From the NCBI RefSeq assembly GCF_019175365.1, contig NZ_CP059572.1:1488001-1552000 (forward strand): a stretch of DNA of 64,000 nt, given 5' to 3'. The translations under genes and the position numbers were made by a program. Shown here piece by piece: positions 33,254 to 42,030 of the stretch; positions within the stretch are counted from its first letter, which is position 1; each line of letters opens with the position of its first letter. The notes beneath the pieces are model-generated. The model was not told the DNA's origin. It did no database searches and was given only the letters and a program-made list of their open reading frames with translations. The stretch comes from Actinomadura graeca (GTDB lineage: Bacteria; Actinomycetota; Actinomycetes; Streptosporangiales; Streptosporangiaceae).

Positions 33254-33548
33254 GGGACGAGACTCTAGCCCGTCCGGATGACGGTCTCCGGTCCGGCCGC
33301 CGCCTGGCGCGACGCACCGGCCGGGAACGCTCCACCGCAGGTGCGCGGGCCCTTGCCGCGAGCGGTCCCCATGGCGGATGTGGTGGGCGGATGTGTAGGT
33401 TTGCAGCCCGGCAGGATCATTCAACGGGAAGCGATCCTCGGGGTGCGCACGGCGTCGGCGGGCAGTGGTCGGCCGGGACGACGAATGCCGTGCACGGCGC
33501 GGGGGCGCCAGGGGGAGCGTCCTCCTGGACGGGATCGAGGGAACGGCC

Positions 33549-34214
33549 GTGCATATCGTGATCATGGGGTGCGGGCGGGTCGGGTCGACACTCGCCCACA
33601 TCCTGGAGGACAAGGGCCATTCGGTGGCCATCATCGACCAGAGCCCGGAGGCGTTCCGCCGGCTCCGCAGCGGGTTCCGCGGCCGCCGGATCACCGGGTT
33701 CGGGTTCGACCGCGATGTGATCGCCGAGGCGGGCATCGAGCAGGCGTCGGCGTTCGTGGCCGTCAGCAGCGGGGACAACTCCAACATCATCTCCGCCCGC
33801 GTGGCGCGCGAGACGTTCGGCGTGGACAACGTGGTGGCGCGCATCTACGACCCGCGGCGCGCCGAGGTGTACCAGCGCCTCGGCATCCCGACGGTCGCGA
33901 CCGTCCGGTGGACCGCCGACCAGATCCTGCGGCGGCTGCTGCCGGAGGGCGCCGAGCCGCTGTGGCGCGACCCGACCGGCGCGGTGGTGCTCGCCGAGCT
34001 GGACACCGGGCACCTGTGGGTGGGCGAGAAGGTCGCCGCGCTGGAGGAGCACGCGCGGACCCGGGTGGCGTTCCTGTCCCGGATGGGCGAGGCCCTCGTC
34101 CCCGCGCGGGACACGGTGATCCAGGACGGCGACATCGTGCACATCATGGCGCGCGCCGACGACGTGGAGCGCGTCAACGCCGCCGTCGCGGCGCGGAACG
34201 GGGAGGATGCCTGA
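33549..34214 (+). CDS. TrkA-type K+ uptake regulatory protein (RCK-N/RCK-C), first of pair
   Basis: The 221-aa protein has a Rossmann RCK-N domain starting VHIVIMGCGRVGSTLAHILED (the GxGxxG nucleotide-binding loop) and a C-terminal RCK-C domain (RVAFLSRMGEALVPARDTVI). Such proteins bind NAD(H), ATP or c-di-AMP and gate a K+ channel or transporter. It matches the first of two tandem genes called ceoB/ceoC or trkA/trkB in M. tuberculosis. GTG 33549 is the start. The downstream gene overlaps the stop by one base (TGATG), so they are translated together. Confidence 0.92.
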   Translation: MHIVIMGCGRVGSTLAHILEDKGHSVAIIDQSPEAFRRLRSGFRGRRITGFGFDRDVIAEAGIEQASAFVAVSSGDNSNIISARVARETFGVDNVVARIYDPRRAEVYQRLGIPTVATVRWTADQILRRLLPEGAEPLWRDPTGAVVLAELDTGHLWVGEKVAALEEHARTRVAFLSRMGEALVPARDTVIQDGDIVHIMARADDVERVNAAVAARNGEDA

Positions 34215-34873
34215 TGCGGGTCGCTATCGCGGGGGCCGGTGCGGTGGGCCGCTCCATCGCGCAGGAGCTGCTGGAGAACGGGCACGAGGTCCTGCTGATC
34301 GACAAGAGCCCGAAGGCCATCAAGGTGGAGATGGTGCCGCGCGCGGAGTGGCTGCTCGCCGACGCGTGCGAGATCTCCGCGCTGGACGACGCGGCGCTGG
34401 AGCGCTGCCAGGTCGTCGTCGCCTCGTCCGGGGACGACAAGGTCAACCTGGTGGTGTCGCTGCTGGCCAAGACCGAGTACGGGGTGCCGAGGGTCGTCGC
34501 GCGGATCAACCACCCGAAGAACGAGTGGCTGTTCAACGAGTCGTGGGGCGTCGACGTGGCGGTGTCCACACCGCGGCTGCTGTCGGCGCTGGTGGAGGAG
34601 GCCGTCAGCGTCGGCGACCTCGTCCGGCTGATGACGTTCCGGCAGGGCGAGGCGAACCTGGTGGAGCTGACGCTGCCCGAGGACGCGCCGCTCGGCGGCG
34701 AGCGGGTCGGGTCCGTCGCGTGGCCGCACGACACGGCCCTGGTGGCGATCCTGCGTGAGGGACGGGTGCTGGTCCCGACGCCCGACGACACCCTCGAACC
34801 CGGCGACGAGCTGATGTTCGTCGCCACCCAGGACGTCGAGGACGAGCTCGCCGAACTCCTCGGAGCGCGGTAG
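34214..34873 (+). CDS. TrkA-type K+ uptake regulatory protein, second of pair
   Basis: The 219-aa protein starts MRVAIAGAGAVGRSIAQELL with an intact GxGxxG loop and the acidic residue after the second strand (LLIDKSPKAI). The C-terminal RCK-C domain follows (LVELTLPEDAPLGGERVG). It is paralogous to the preceding gene, and the two probably form heteromers on one K+ transporter, here most likely the divergently encoded permease. The next gene is on the opposite strand, so this is the end of the operon. Confidence 0.92.
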   Translation: MRVAIAGAGAVGRSIAQELLENGHEVLLIDKSPKAIKVEMVPRAEWLLADACEISALDDAALERCQVVVASSGDDKVNLVVSLLAKTEYGVPRVVARINHPKNEWLFNESWGVDVAVSTPRLLSALVEEAVSVGDLVRLMTFRQGEANLVELTLPEDAPLGGERVGSVAWPHDTALVAILREGRVLVPTPDDTLEPGDELMFVATQDVEDELAELLGAR

Positions 34874-34903
34874 GCGGGCTCCCGGAAGGAGGCGGCCCTC
34901 CCG

Positions 34904-35779
34904 TCAGGAGGTGGGTTTCTGCTCGCGGTCGATGGGGGTGCGGCCGCGGGCCAGGAGCCAGACCATCGCCGCCAGGGCCGCCACCTGGAGGGGCCAGCCC
35001 ATCACGATCTTCGCGGGGCCGAGCAGCCCGCTCTGGTCGCCGTCGGCCAGGTAGATCGGGTACTGGACGGCGACGCGGACCGCGCAGGGCAGCACCAGCA
35101 GCCAGGTCAGCCGCGAGCACAGCCGCACGATGCCGGGGTCGGACCGCCAGGCGGTGGGGTCGCCGGTGACCGAGCCGATGATGAAGCCGACGACGGGCCA
35201 GCGGACCAGGATCGAGAAGGTCATCGCGGCGGCGTAGGCGGCGTTGAGCATGATGCCGGGCAGGAACGCGTCCTCGGCCTTGCCGGACCGCAGCGCGAAG
35301 AACGCCGCGATGGCGATGCCGACGAGGCTGTTCAGGACGAACTGCGGGCTGGACCGCTGGGCGACCCTCACCAGGAGCAGCAGCACGGCGGCCCCCACGC
35401 CCGCGCCGACGGCGAGCTTGATGTCCTTGGCGGCGACGTAGGTGCCGGTGAAGGCGATGGTCGGCACGGCCGCCTCGACCATGCCGCGGACGCCGCCGAG
35501 GGCCTTGCCGAGCTGCGCGCGGACCGCCGCCTCGACGGTGTCGTGGGCGTCGCCGCCCCCCGGGGCCGCCGCCTCGTGCTCCCCGGCGGTGCCCGTCGCC
35601 TCGGTGGCGCCCGCACCGGTGTCGGCGGCACCCGCGTCGGTGTCGGCGGCGGCCGAGTCAGTGGTGCCCGTGTCGGCGGTGTCCGCGTTGTGGGTGCCCG
35701 CGTCGGCGGTGCCCGCGTCGGGGGTGCCCGTCTCGGCGGTTCCGGTGGCGCGCCGGCCGGTCGCCTCTGCTTCGCTCAC
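34904..35779 (-). CDS. DUF3159 integral membrane protein with Ala/Thr/Asp-rich N-terminal tail
   Basis: The 291-aa protein begins with a cytoplasmic tail of about 90 residues made of degenerate DTGTADAGT-like repeats. Six predicted helices follow (for example AVGAGVGAAVLLLLVRVAQR, LLVLPCAVRVAVQYPIYLAD). DUF3159 proteins are conserved in actinobacteria next to trkA genes (the M. tuberculosis homologue is Rv2693c as I recall it). The function is unknown. The GTG start at 35779 is uncertain because the low-complexity tail makes start choice difficult. The gene converges on the trkA pair. Confidence 0.85.
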   Translation of the reverse strand: MSEAEATGRRATGTAETGTPDAGTADAGTHNADTADTGTTDSAAADTDAGAADTGAGATEATGTAGEHEAAAPGGGDAHDTVEAAVRAQLGKALGGVRGMVEAAVPTIAFTGTYVAAKDIKLAVGAGVGAAVLLLLVRVAQRSSPQFVLNSLVGIAIAAFFALRSGKAEDAFLPGIMLNAAYAAAMTFSILVRWPVVGFIIGSVTGDPTAWRSDPGIVRLCSRLTWLLVLPCAVRVAVQYPIYLADGDQSGLLGPAKIVMGWPLQVAALAAMVWLLARGRTPIDREQKPTS

Positions 35780-35804
35780 GTCGCTCTCCCGGCCCCGCGC
35801 GGCC

Positions 35805-36227
35805 TCACGAACCGCCGCGCAGCTCGTATCGCGGATTGAACATGACCTTGCGCCCGTCCTGCAGGCTCACCAGGCCCTCGGCGCGAAGCCGGCGGCCCGG
35901 GTCGATCCCGGCGATCTTACGGCGGCCGAGCCAGACGAGGTTGATCACGTCGGTGCCGTCGTAGAGCTCGGCCTCCAGGGCGGGGGCGCCGCCCCGGGGA
36001 CGGAGCGTCACCGTACGCAGGGTACCGGCCACGCAGTGCCGCTTGCGCGCGGCGCAGTCGGTGATCGGCGTCGCGCCCTCGTCGTCGGTGGTCTTCTGCA
36101 GCTCCTCGGCCTCGAGCTCGGCCTTGGTGGACGCCATGCGGCGCAGGAATCGCCGCAGGCCGCCCTTGCCGCGGTCGGGCACGGCGGGGCCGGTCTCGCG
36201 CGGCGCCCCGGCCGGAAGCTCGTCCAT
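35805..36227 (-). CDS. OB-fold nucleic-acid-binding-domain protein
   Basis: The 140-aa protein has a basic N-terminal part and a C-terminal OB fold (ITDCAARKRHCVAGTLRTVT, LEAELYDGTDVINLVWLGRR, GIDPGRRLRAEGLVSLQDGR). The OB domain resembles that of RecG wedge and related proteins that bind single-stranded nucleic acid. It precedes the DUF3159 gene on the same strand with a 25-base gap. In M. tuberculosis (Rv2694c, from memory) it lies near DUF3710 and dut, but here those genes are 25 kb away. Confidence 0.85.
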   Translation of the reverse strand: MDELPAGAPRETGPAVPDRGKGGLRRFLRRMASTKAELEAEELQKTTDDEGATPITDCAARKRHCVAGTLRTVTLRPRGGAPALEAELYDGTDVINLVWLGRRKIAGIDPGRRLRAEGLVSLQDGRKVMFNPRYELRGGS

Positions 36228-36314
36228 GTTCGAAGCGTATGGCATCCGGCGGGACGAATCACCACAGCCCACTCGAACCCTGGTGAGAAGCCTTCCGAAC
36301 CCTCGGCAAAGTAT

Positions 36315-36358
36315 GGAATGAAGCGTTCCGTTCTGCTATAGTCGGAACAGAACATTCC
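36315..36358 (+). promoter_or_regulatory. Promoter with two GGAA-N7-TTCC dyads
   Basis: Two dyads with 4-bp arms, GGAATGAAGCGTTCC (36315-36329) and GGAACAGAACATTCC (36344-36358), have centres 29 bases apart and bracket a TATAGT -10 box at 36337-36342. The spacing of three helical turns and the palindromes suggest a TetR-type operator for the MFS gene that follows. No regulator gene is adjacent. Confidence 0.55.
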
Positions 36359-36380
36359 GCTCCAAGTGAAGGGAAGAGCC

Positions 36381-37864
36381 GTGACCGCCACGATCGAGAC
36401 GCCGATCGCATCGCCCGGGAACGCCCGTCCGGACCAGGAGCGCGCGGGGGCCGCGCCGCACCCGCGCCGCTGGCTCGGCCTGTCGGCCATCCTCGCCGCG
36501 ATCCTGCTGAACCTGCTCGACTCCACCGTGGTCAACGTGGCCGCGCCCGCGATCCGCGCCGACCTCGGCGGGTCGCTCGCCGCGCTCCAGTGGATGGCGG
36601 CCGGGTACACCCTGGCGCTCGCCGTCGCGCTGCTCACCGGCGGGCGGCTCGGCGACATGTTCGGCCGCAAGCCCGTCCTGCTCGCCGGGGCGGCCGGGTT
36701 CCTCGCGGCCTCCGTCGCGTGCGCGCTCGCCTGGTCGCCGGAGAGCCTGATCGGCTTCCGGGTCGCGCAGGGGCTGTGCGCCGCGGTGATGATCCCGCAG
36801 GGCTTCGGCCTCACCCGCGACCTGTTCGGCGCGAAGGACATGGGCAAGGCGTTCGCGATGCTCGGCCCCGTCATCGGCCTCGCCACGATCCTCGGACCGG
36901 TCGTCGCCGGGCTGCTGATCGACACCGACCTCGTCGGCACCGGCTGGCGCGCGATCTTCCTGCTGAACGTCCCGGTCGGCGCGTACGCGCTGGTCGTCGG
37001 CGCGCGGGTGCTGCCCGCCCCGGCCCGCACCGACCGCTCCGGCGGGCTGGACGTGACCGGGATGCTGCTCGGCGGGACCGGCATGAGCATGCTCGTGTTC
37101 CCGCTCGTCCAGGGCCGCGATGGCTCGCCTGGTCGCTGGCCTTGCTCGCCGGGTCCCTGCCCGTCCTCGCGCTGTTCGCCGCCCACCAGCTGCGCCGTGC
37201 CCGCGCCGGGCGGACGCCGCTGGTCCGGCTGAGCGTGTTCGCCGACCGCTCCTACAGCTCCGGCGTGCTGTTCGTCGTCGTCTTCTTCGGCCTGATCGCC
37301 GGGTTCTCCCTCGCCACCGGGATGCTCCTGCAGCTCGGCCTCGGCTACACGCCGCTGCACGCGAGCCTGGCGATGGCGTCCTGGGCGGTCGGCGCGTTCG
37401 CCGGCTCGGCGTTCGGCAGCATGACGATGACCAGCCTCGGACGCCGCGTCCTGCACATCGGGCTGACGCTGATGGCCGCCGGCCTGGCCGGGCTGTACTG
37501 GGTGTTCGAGACCGCCGGGACGGGCCTCGGCGGCGGGCACCTGGCCGCGCCGCTGCTGCTGTTCGGCGCCGGGATTGGCATGATCTTCGTCCCGCTGTTC
37601 GACATCATCGTGGCGGGCATCGCCGACCACGAGGTCGGCTCCGCCTCGGCGGCGCTGGAGTCGGTCCAGCAGCTCGGCGCCTCGCTCGGCATCGCGGTCC
37701 TCGGCACGGTGTTCTTCGAGGTGATGGGCTCGCCCGGGGCGGGCGCCGGGCACCGGCAGGACGCCCTCGACGCCGCGTCCCTGGTCGCGCTGCTGACGCT
37801 CGGCCTCACCGCCGTCGCGTTCCTCGTCGCCTTCCTCCTCCCCCGCCGGTCCCGCACCACCTGA
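36381..37864 (+). pseudogene. DHA2-family MFS exporter, frameshifted
   Basis: Translation from GTG 36381 gives an intact first half (LLNLLDSTVVNVAAPAIRAD, GGRLGDMFGRKPVLLAGAAG). It then leaves the MFS pattern after LVFPLVQGRD at about 37120 and ends at 37232. The second half continues perfectly in another frame (LAWSLALLAGSLPVLALFAA through AFLVAFLLPRRSRTT) to 37864. Comparison with the intact paralogue at 9992, which has LVQGRELGWPLW here, fits a short deletion of one or 3n+1 bases (for example seven) at about 37122. The GC pattern stays normal after the shift, so the event is recent, or it is an assembly error. Only two or three helical bundles could be made from the first part. Confidence 0.85.
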
Positions 37865-37890
37865 TCCAGACCCGATCGAGCGTCCGGCTT

Positions 37891-37935
37891 GCCAAAGTCG
37901 CCCTCCGTAGGTACTTCACTACGGAGGGTTTTGGC
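37891..37935 (+). terminator. Intrinsic terminator with extended stem
   Basis: CCCTCCGTAG (37901-37910) pairs perfectly with CTACGGAGGG (37919-37928) around 8 bases. The stem is followed by TTTT. An outer pair, GCCAAA (37891-37896) and TTTGGC (37930-37935), extends it. It lies 26 bases after the MFS gene and ends 44 bases before the transpeptidase start. Confidence 0.78.
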
Positions 37936-37978
37936 ATGCAGGTGGGAAGACGTGCAGGCGGCGACCGGTGGGGACGGG

Positions 37979-39244
37979 ATGTTGCGCGGATTCGGGGAAC
38001 ACGGGACGGGGCGGCGCACGCCGCTCACCGCGGGGTGCGCGCCGGTCGTGCTGGGCGCGGCCGTCATGCTGACGGCCGCCTGCGCCTCCGGCGCGAACGG
38101 GGAGACGGGAGGCCACGGCCCCCCGGGGAGCGCCGCGCCGCCGCGCCGGACGCCGCCGGTCACGATCGAGCCCGCCGACGGCACCCGCGGCGCCCGCCCC
38201 GACCTGGGCGTCGTCGTCACCGCCGTCCGCGGCACCCTCGACCGCGTCGACGTCCGCGCCGACGGCGCGTCCAGGCCCGTCGCGGGGCGCCTCTCCGCCG
38301 ACCGCCGGTCCTGGCGGGCACGCTGGCCCCTCCGGCCCGGCACCGCCTACACCGCGACCACCACCGGCGAGGACGGCCGGGGCGGGCGCACGTCCGCCAC
38401 GTCCCGGTTCAGCACCCTCCGCCCGTCCGCCACGTTCCGGATCAGCGACGTCACCCCCGCCCGCGGCGAGATCGTCGGCGTCGGCATGCCGGTGATCGTC
38501 ACGTTCGACCGGCCGATCACGCGCCGCGCCGCCGTCGAGCGGTCGCTGGAACTGCGGGCGTCCCGGCACGTCAGGGGCGCCTGGCACTGGACGGGGCCGC
38601 GGCAGGTCGTGTTCCGCCCGCGCCGGTTCTGGCACGCGCGCGAACGCGTCTCCCTCATCGCCCACACCGCGGGGGTGCGCGCCGCGCCCGGCGTGTACGG
38701 GGCGTCCGGGCACACCACCGGGTTCCAGGTCGGCCGCTCCCGCGTCAGCACGGTGGACGCGCTGCGGCACCGCATGACCGTCCGGATCGACGGGCGCCCG
38801 GTCCGGACGGTCGGGATCAGCGCGGGCAAGGGCGGGCGCCGCGCGTACACCACCACGAGCGGCGTGCACCTGACGATGGGCAAGGGCGACCCGGTCGTGA
38901 TGTCGTCGGCGTGGATGGGCGTGACGGACAAGAAGGACCCGCGCTTCTACAAGATGAAGGTCCGGCACGCCGTGCAGATCTCCAGCAGCGGCGAGTACGT
39001 CCACTCCGCGCCCTGGTCGGTGCGGTCGCAGGGGCGCGAGAACGTCAGCCACGGCTGCGTCAACGCCCCGCCGGAGTTCGCCGGCTGGTTCTACGCCGGG
39101 TCCCTGCGCGGCGACGTCGTCACCGTGACCGGCACCAGCCGTCCCCTGGAGTGGAACAACGGCTGGGGCTACTGGCAGCTCCCCTGGTCCCGGTGGGTCG
39201 CGGGCAGCGCCCTGAACCGCCCGGTGACCTCCGCCCGCACCTGA
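37979..39244 (+). CDS. L,D-transpeptidase lipoprotein with Ig-like domain and YkuD catalytic domain
   Basis: The 421-aa protein has a lipoprotein signal ending in LTAAC. One or two Ig-like domains follow (about 50-250, with VTIEPADGTRGARPDLGVVV). The YkuD domain has the catalytic stretch HSAPWSVRSQGRENVSHGCVN, split here as HSAPWSVRSQG and SHGCVN with Cys360 as nucleophile. The enzyme makes 3-3 cross-links between meso-diaminopimelate residues of peptidoglycan on the outer face of the membrane. Length and domain order match LdtMt2-type actinobacterial enzymes. The start at 37979 gives a normal lipoprotein signal; longer frames do not. Confidence 0.92.
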   Translation: MLRGFGEHGTGRRTPLTAGCAPVVLGAAVMLTAACASGANGETGGHGPPGSAAPPRRTPPVTIEPADGTRGARPDLGVVVTAVRGTLDRVDVRADGASRPVAGRLSADRRSWRARWPLRPGTAYTATTTGEDGRGGRTSATSRFSTLRPSATFRISDVTPARGEIVGVGMPVIVTFDRPITRRAAVERSLELRASRHVRGAWHWTGPRQVVFRPRRFWHARERVSLIAHTAGVRAAPGVYGASGHTTGFQVGRSRVSTVDALRHRMTVRIDGRPVRTVGISAGKGGRRAYTTTSGVHLTMGKGDPVVMSSAWMGVTDKKDPRFYKMKVRHAVQISSSGEYVHSAPWSVRSQGRENVSHGCVNAPPEFAGWFYAGSLRGDVVTVTGTSRPLEWNNGWGYWQLPWSRWVAGSALNRPVTSART

Positions 39245-39275
39245 GGGCCCCGGCGGCGGGCGGCCCCGGCGGCGG

Positions 39276-40148
39276 TCAGCCGCCGATCGGGACGGCGGCG
39301 CCGGACACCCTGACCCTCGGGTCGTCCGCGCGCAGCTCCACCGTCAGCACCCCCGGACGTCCCATGTCGTCGCCTTGGCGCAGGGTGAGCGTCGCCTCGG
39401 CGGTGACCTCGCCGCGGTCGCGGAGGTAGGCGCCGAACGCCGCGGCCGCCGCGCCGGTCGCCGGGTCCTCCACCACGCCGCCGACCGGGAACGGGTCGCG
39501 GACGTGGAACACCCCGGACGACTCGCGCCACACCAACTGGACGGTCGTGAGGTCGCGGGCGGTCATGAACGCCGCCAGCCGGTCGAAGTCGTAGTCGAGC
39601 GCGGCGAGGCGCGCGCGGGTCGCGGCGGCCAGGACGAGATGACGCGCGCCCGCGAAGGCGACGCGCGGCGGGAGCCCCGGGTCGAGGTCCCCGGCCCGCC
39701 ACCCCAGAGCCGCGAGCGCCTCGGCCACCTCGTCCTCCGCGACGTCCTCGACGTAGGGCTCGACGCTGGTGAGCGTGGCGCGGAGCGTCCCGTCCGCGGC
39801 CCTGTCCACCTCCACGGGGACGGTGCCCGCGGGGGTGGCGAACGTCAGCGCGCCCGGCCCGAGCCGCTCCGCGAGCGCGACGGCCGCCGCGACCGTCGCG
39901 TGCCCGCAGAACGGCACCTCGGCCTTGGGGCTGAAGTAGCGGACGGTGAACGCCCGCCCCGGCTCCCCCAGCCCTTCGGGCGGCGCCGTGAGGAACGCGG
40001 TCTCCGAGTAGCCGACGTCGGCGGCGATGGCGAGCATCGCGGCGTCGTCCAGCGCGGACGCGTCGAGGACGATCCCCGCGGGGTTCCCTCCGCCCGGGTC
40101 GGTGGTGAACGCCGCGTACCGCAGGACCGTGCCGTGGGAGTCCGTCAT
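39276..40148 (-). CDS. PhzF-family isomerase-like protein
   Basis: The 290-aa protein has the PhzF/diaminopimelate-epimerase-like fold. The key segments are GGGNPAGIVLDAS, DVGYSETAFLTAP (the catalytic Glu of PhzF) and VPFCGHATVAAAVALAERL. Characterised PhzF isomerises a phenazine precursor, but most members act in unknown pathways. No phenazine genes are nearby. The start ATG 40148 gives the standard N-terminus (RYAAFTTDPGGGNPAG). It is convergent with the transpeptidase gene and may be co-transcribed with the flippase gene, whose start lies upstream on the same strand. Confidence 0.88.
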   Translation of the reverse strand: MTDSHGTVLRYAAFTTDPGGGNPAGIVLDASALDDAAMLAIAADVGYSETAFLTAPPEGLGEPGRAFTVRYFSPKAEVPFCGHATVAAAVALAERLGPGALTFATPAGTVPVEVDRAADGTLRATLTSVEPYVEDVAEDEVAEALAALGWRAGDLDPGLPPRVAFAGARHLVLAAATRARLAALDYDFDRLAAFMTARDLTTVQLVWRESSGVFHVRDPFPVGGVVEDPATGAAAAAFGAYLRDRGEVTAEATLTLRQGDDMGRPGVLTVELRADDPRVRVSGAAVPIGG

Positions 40149-40186
40149 GTCCGGTGGCAACGCCGGGAGGGCCGCGCTTACTCCCG

Positions 40187-41935
40187 TCAGGCGCGGCGGA
40201 GGCGGGCCCGCGCGAGCGACGTGAAGTAGCCGAGCTCCGCGACGTTCATCAGGCGGGCGGTGCCGAGGTACAGCGCTCCCCCGCCGAGGCCGCCCACCAG
40301 GACGGCCAGGACGCTCGGGAGCCGGTCGCCGTGCATGTGCCCGAAGCCCCAGACGACCGCCGCCCCGAACGCCACCGCCGGCACGGCGGCCAGATGCAGC
40401 CGGACGAGGGTCCGGGCGATCCGGCGGCCGTCCATCCCGCCGAGCCGCCTGCGCAGCACCAGCGACGAGCAGACCGCGCCGACCACGTAGAACAGCCCGT
40501 ACGCGACCGGCAGCAGGACCACCACCTGCCGCGCGGGCACGAACCGGAGCAGCGCGAACGCCGTGGCGGCCTGCGCGATCCCCGCGGGGACGGCGATCAG
40601 GCCCGGCGTCCGGGTGTCGCCCAGGGCGTAGAAGACGCGCATCAGCAGCTGGTGCAGGGTGAACGGCACGACCATCACCGCGAGGACCGTCAGGACGGCG
40701 CCGATGCGGCGCGCCCCGTCCGGCGTCATGCTGCCGTAGGCGAACAGCGCGACCGAGCCGGGCACCGCGAACACCAGCATCCCGAGCGACAGCGGGACGA
40801 GCAGCGCGCACGCCAGCCGCAGGCCGCGGGAGAAGTCGTCGCGCAGCAGGTCGCGGCGGCCCCCTGCGACGTGCGCGCTCATCCTCGGCAGCAGCGCCGT
40901 GATCACCGACACCGCGATGATCGCGTACGGGAGCTGGAACACCACCAGCGCGAACTGGTAGGCGGCGAGGCCGCTGCCCGCCACCGCGTGCCCGGCCTCC
41001 TCGGCGGCGCGGCCCCCCGCGCGGGTCGCGACGTTCGCGGTGACCAGCACCCCCGCCTGCGCGACGACGATGTACAGCAGCATCCAGACCGCGGTCCGCA
41101 GCGCCTCGCCGAACCCGGAGCCGCGCAGGCCGAGCCGGAGCCGCCAGCGGAACCCCGCGGACCGCAGCGTCCACGCCAGCAGGACGCTCTGCACCATCGT
41201 CCCGGACGCCGAGCCGAGGCCGAGCAGCGTGAGCTGCGCGTCGGTGACGGTCTGCGGCGTCCGGCCGCTCCCGGCGACCCACAGGAACAGCAGCCCGGCC
41301 GCCATCGTGATGAGGTTGTTCGCGATCGGCGCCCACATCGGCGGGCCGAACCGCCGCCGGACGTTCAGCAGCGTGCCCGACAGCCCGCTGACGCCGATGA
41401 AGAAGATCTGGAGGAGCAGCAGCCGGGTGAGCAGCACGGCCACCTCCCGCTGGCGGCCCTCGTACCCGCCCGCGTACAGGGAGATCAGCCGGTCGGCGGC
41501 GAGCACCGCCACGACCGTCAGCACCGCGAGCGCCAGCAGCGCGAGGCCCGCCAGCCGCTGCTCGGCCGCCGCTCCCCCGTCGGCGTCCCGGATCCGCCGC
41601 TTCACCAGGAACGGGACGAACACGCTGGCCAGCAGCCCGCCGAGCAGCAGCTCGTACACCGTGTAGGGGATCATCTCGGCGGCCTGGTAGGCGTCGCCGA
41701 GCAGCGCCGTCCCGAGCGCGGCGCCGATGACGACCGTCCGCAGGAACCCGGTGAAGCGGGAGAAGACCGTCCCGACCGCCATGACGGCGCTGGAATGCGC
41801 GACGCTCGGCGGGTCCCCCACGTCCTCCGGGTCGCGGACGGGCACCAGCCCGTGCTCGGGTTCGCCGGGCGGCTCGTCCCGCTCCGCGGCCTCGATGACC
41901 TCCGGCATCATCCGGCGCTGCTCACGCTCTCCCAT
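40187..41935 (-). CDS. MurJ/MviN-type lipid II flippase
   Basis: The 582-aa integral membrane protein has 14 predicted helices and belongs to the MOP superfamily. Family features include SRFTGFLRTVVIGAALGTAL, GGLLASVFVPFLVKRR (an Arg-rich loop facing the cavity) and LPYAIIAVSVITALLPRMSA. MurJ proteins move lipid II across the membrane for peptidoglycan synthesis. An N-terminal tail of about 45 polar residues precedes helix 1. The C-terminus lacks the pseudokinase domain found in the main mycobacterial MviN, so this may be a second, specialised flippase. Confidence 0.9.
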   Translation of the reverse strand: MGEREQRRMMPEVIEAAERDEPPGEPEHGLVPVRDPEDVGDPPSVAHSSAVMAVGTVFSRFTGFLRTVVIGAALGTALLGDAYQAAEMIPYTVYELLLGGLLASVFVPFLVKRRIRDADGGAAAEQRLAGLALLALAVLTVVAVLAADRLISLYAGGYEGRQREVAVLLTRLLLLQIFFIGVSGLSGTLLNVRRRFGPPMWAPIANNLITMAAGLLFLWVAGSGRTPQTVTDAQLTLLGLGSASGTMVQSVLLAWTLRSAGFRWRLRLGLRGSGFGEALRTAVWMLLYIVVAQAGVLVTANVATRAGGRAAEEAGHAVAGSGLAAYQFALVVFQLPYAIIAVSVITALLPRMSAHVAGGRRDLLRDDFSRGLRLACALLVPLSLGMLVFAVPGSVALFAYGSMTPDGARRIGAVLTVLAVMVVPFTLHQLLMRVFYALGDTRTPGLIAVPAGIAQAATAFALLRFVPARQVVVLLPVAYGLFYVVGAVCSSLVLRRRLGGMDGRRIARTLVRLHLAAVPAVAFGAAVVWGFGHMHGDRLPSVLAVLVGGLGGGALYLGTARLMNVAELGYFTSLARARLRRA

Positions 41936-42030
41936 CGGCACCCCCGTCGTCCTGGTGCCGAAGTATGCCCTGCCGCCGCCGCGCCTCCCCTCGTCCGGAC
42001 GGCCGGTCCGCCTCGTCCGGACGGCCGGTC

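Noticed and set aside
33254..33548. c-di-AMP riboswitch between the KimA-like permease and trkA genes
   Set aside because: The function would fit, but no conserved riboswitch core is visible on either strand.
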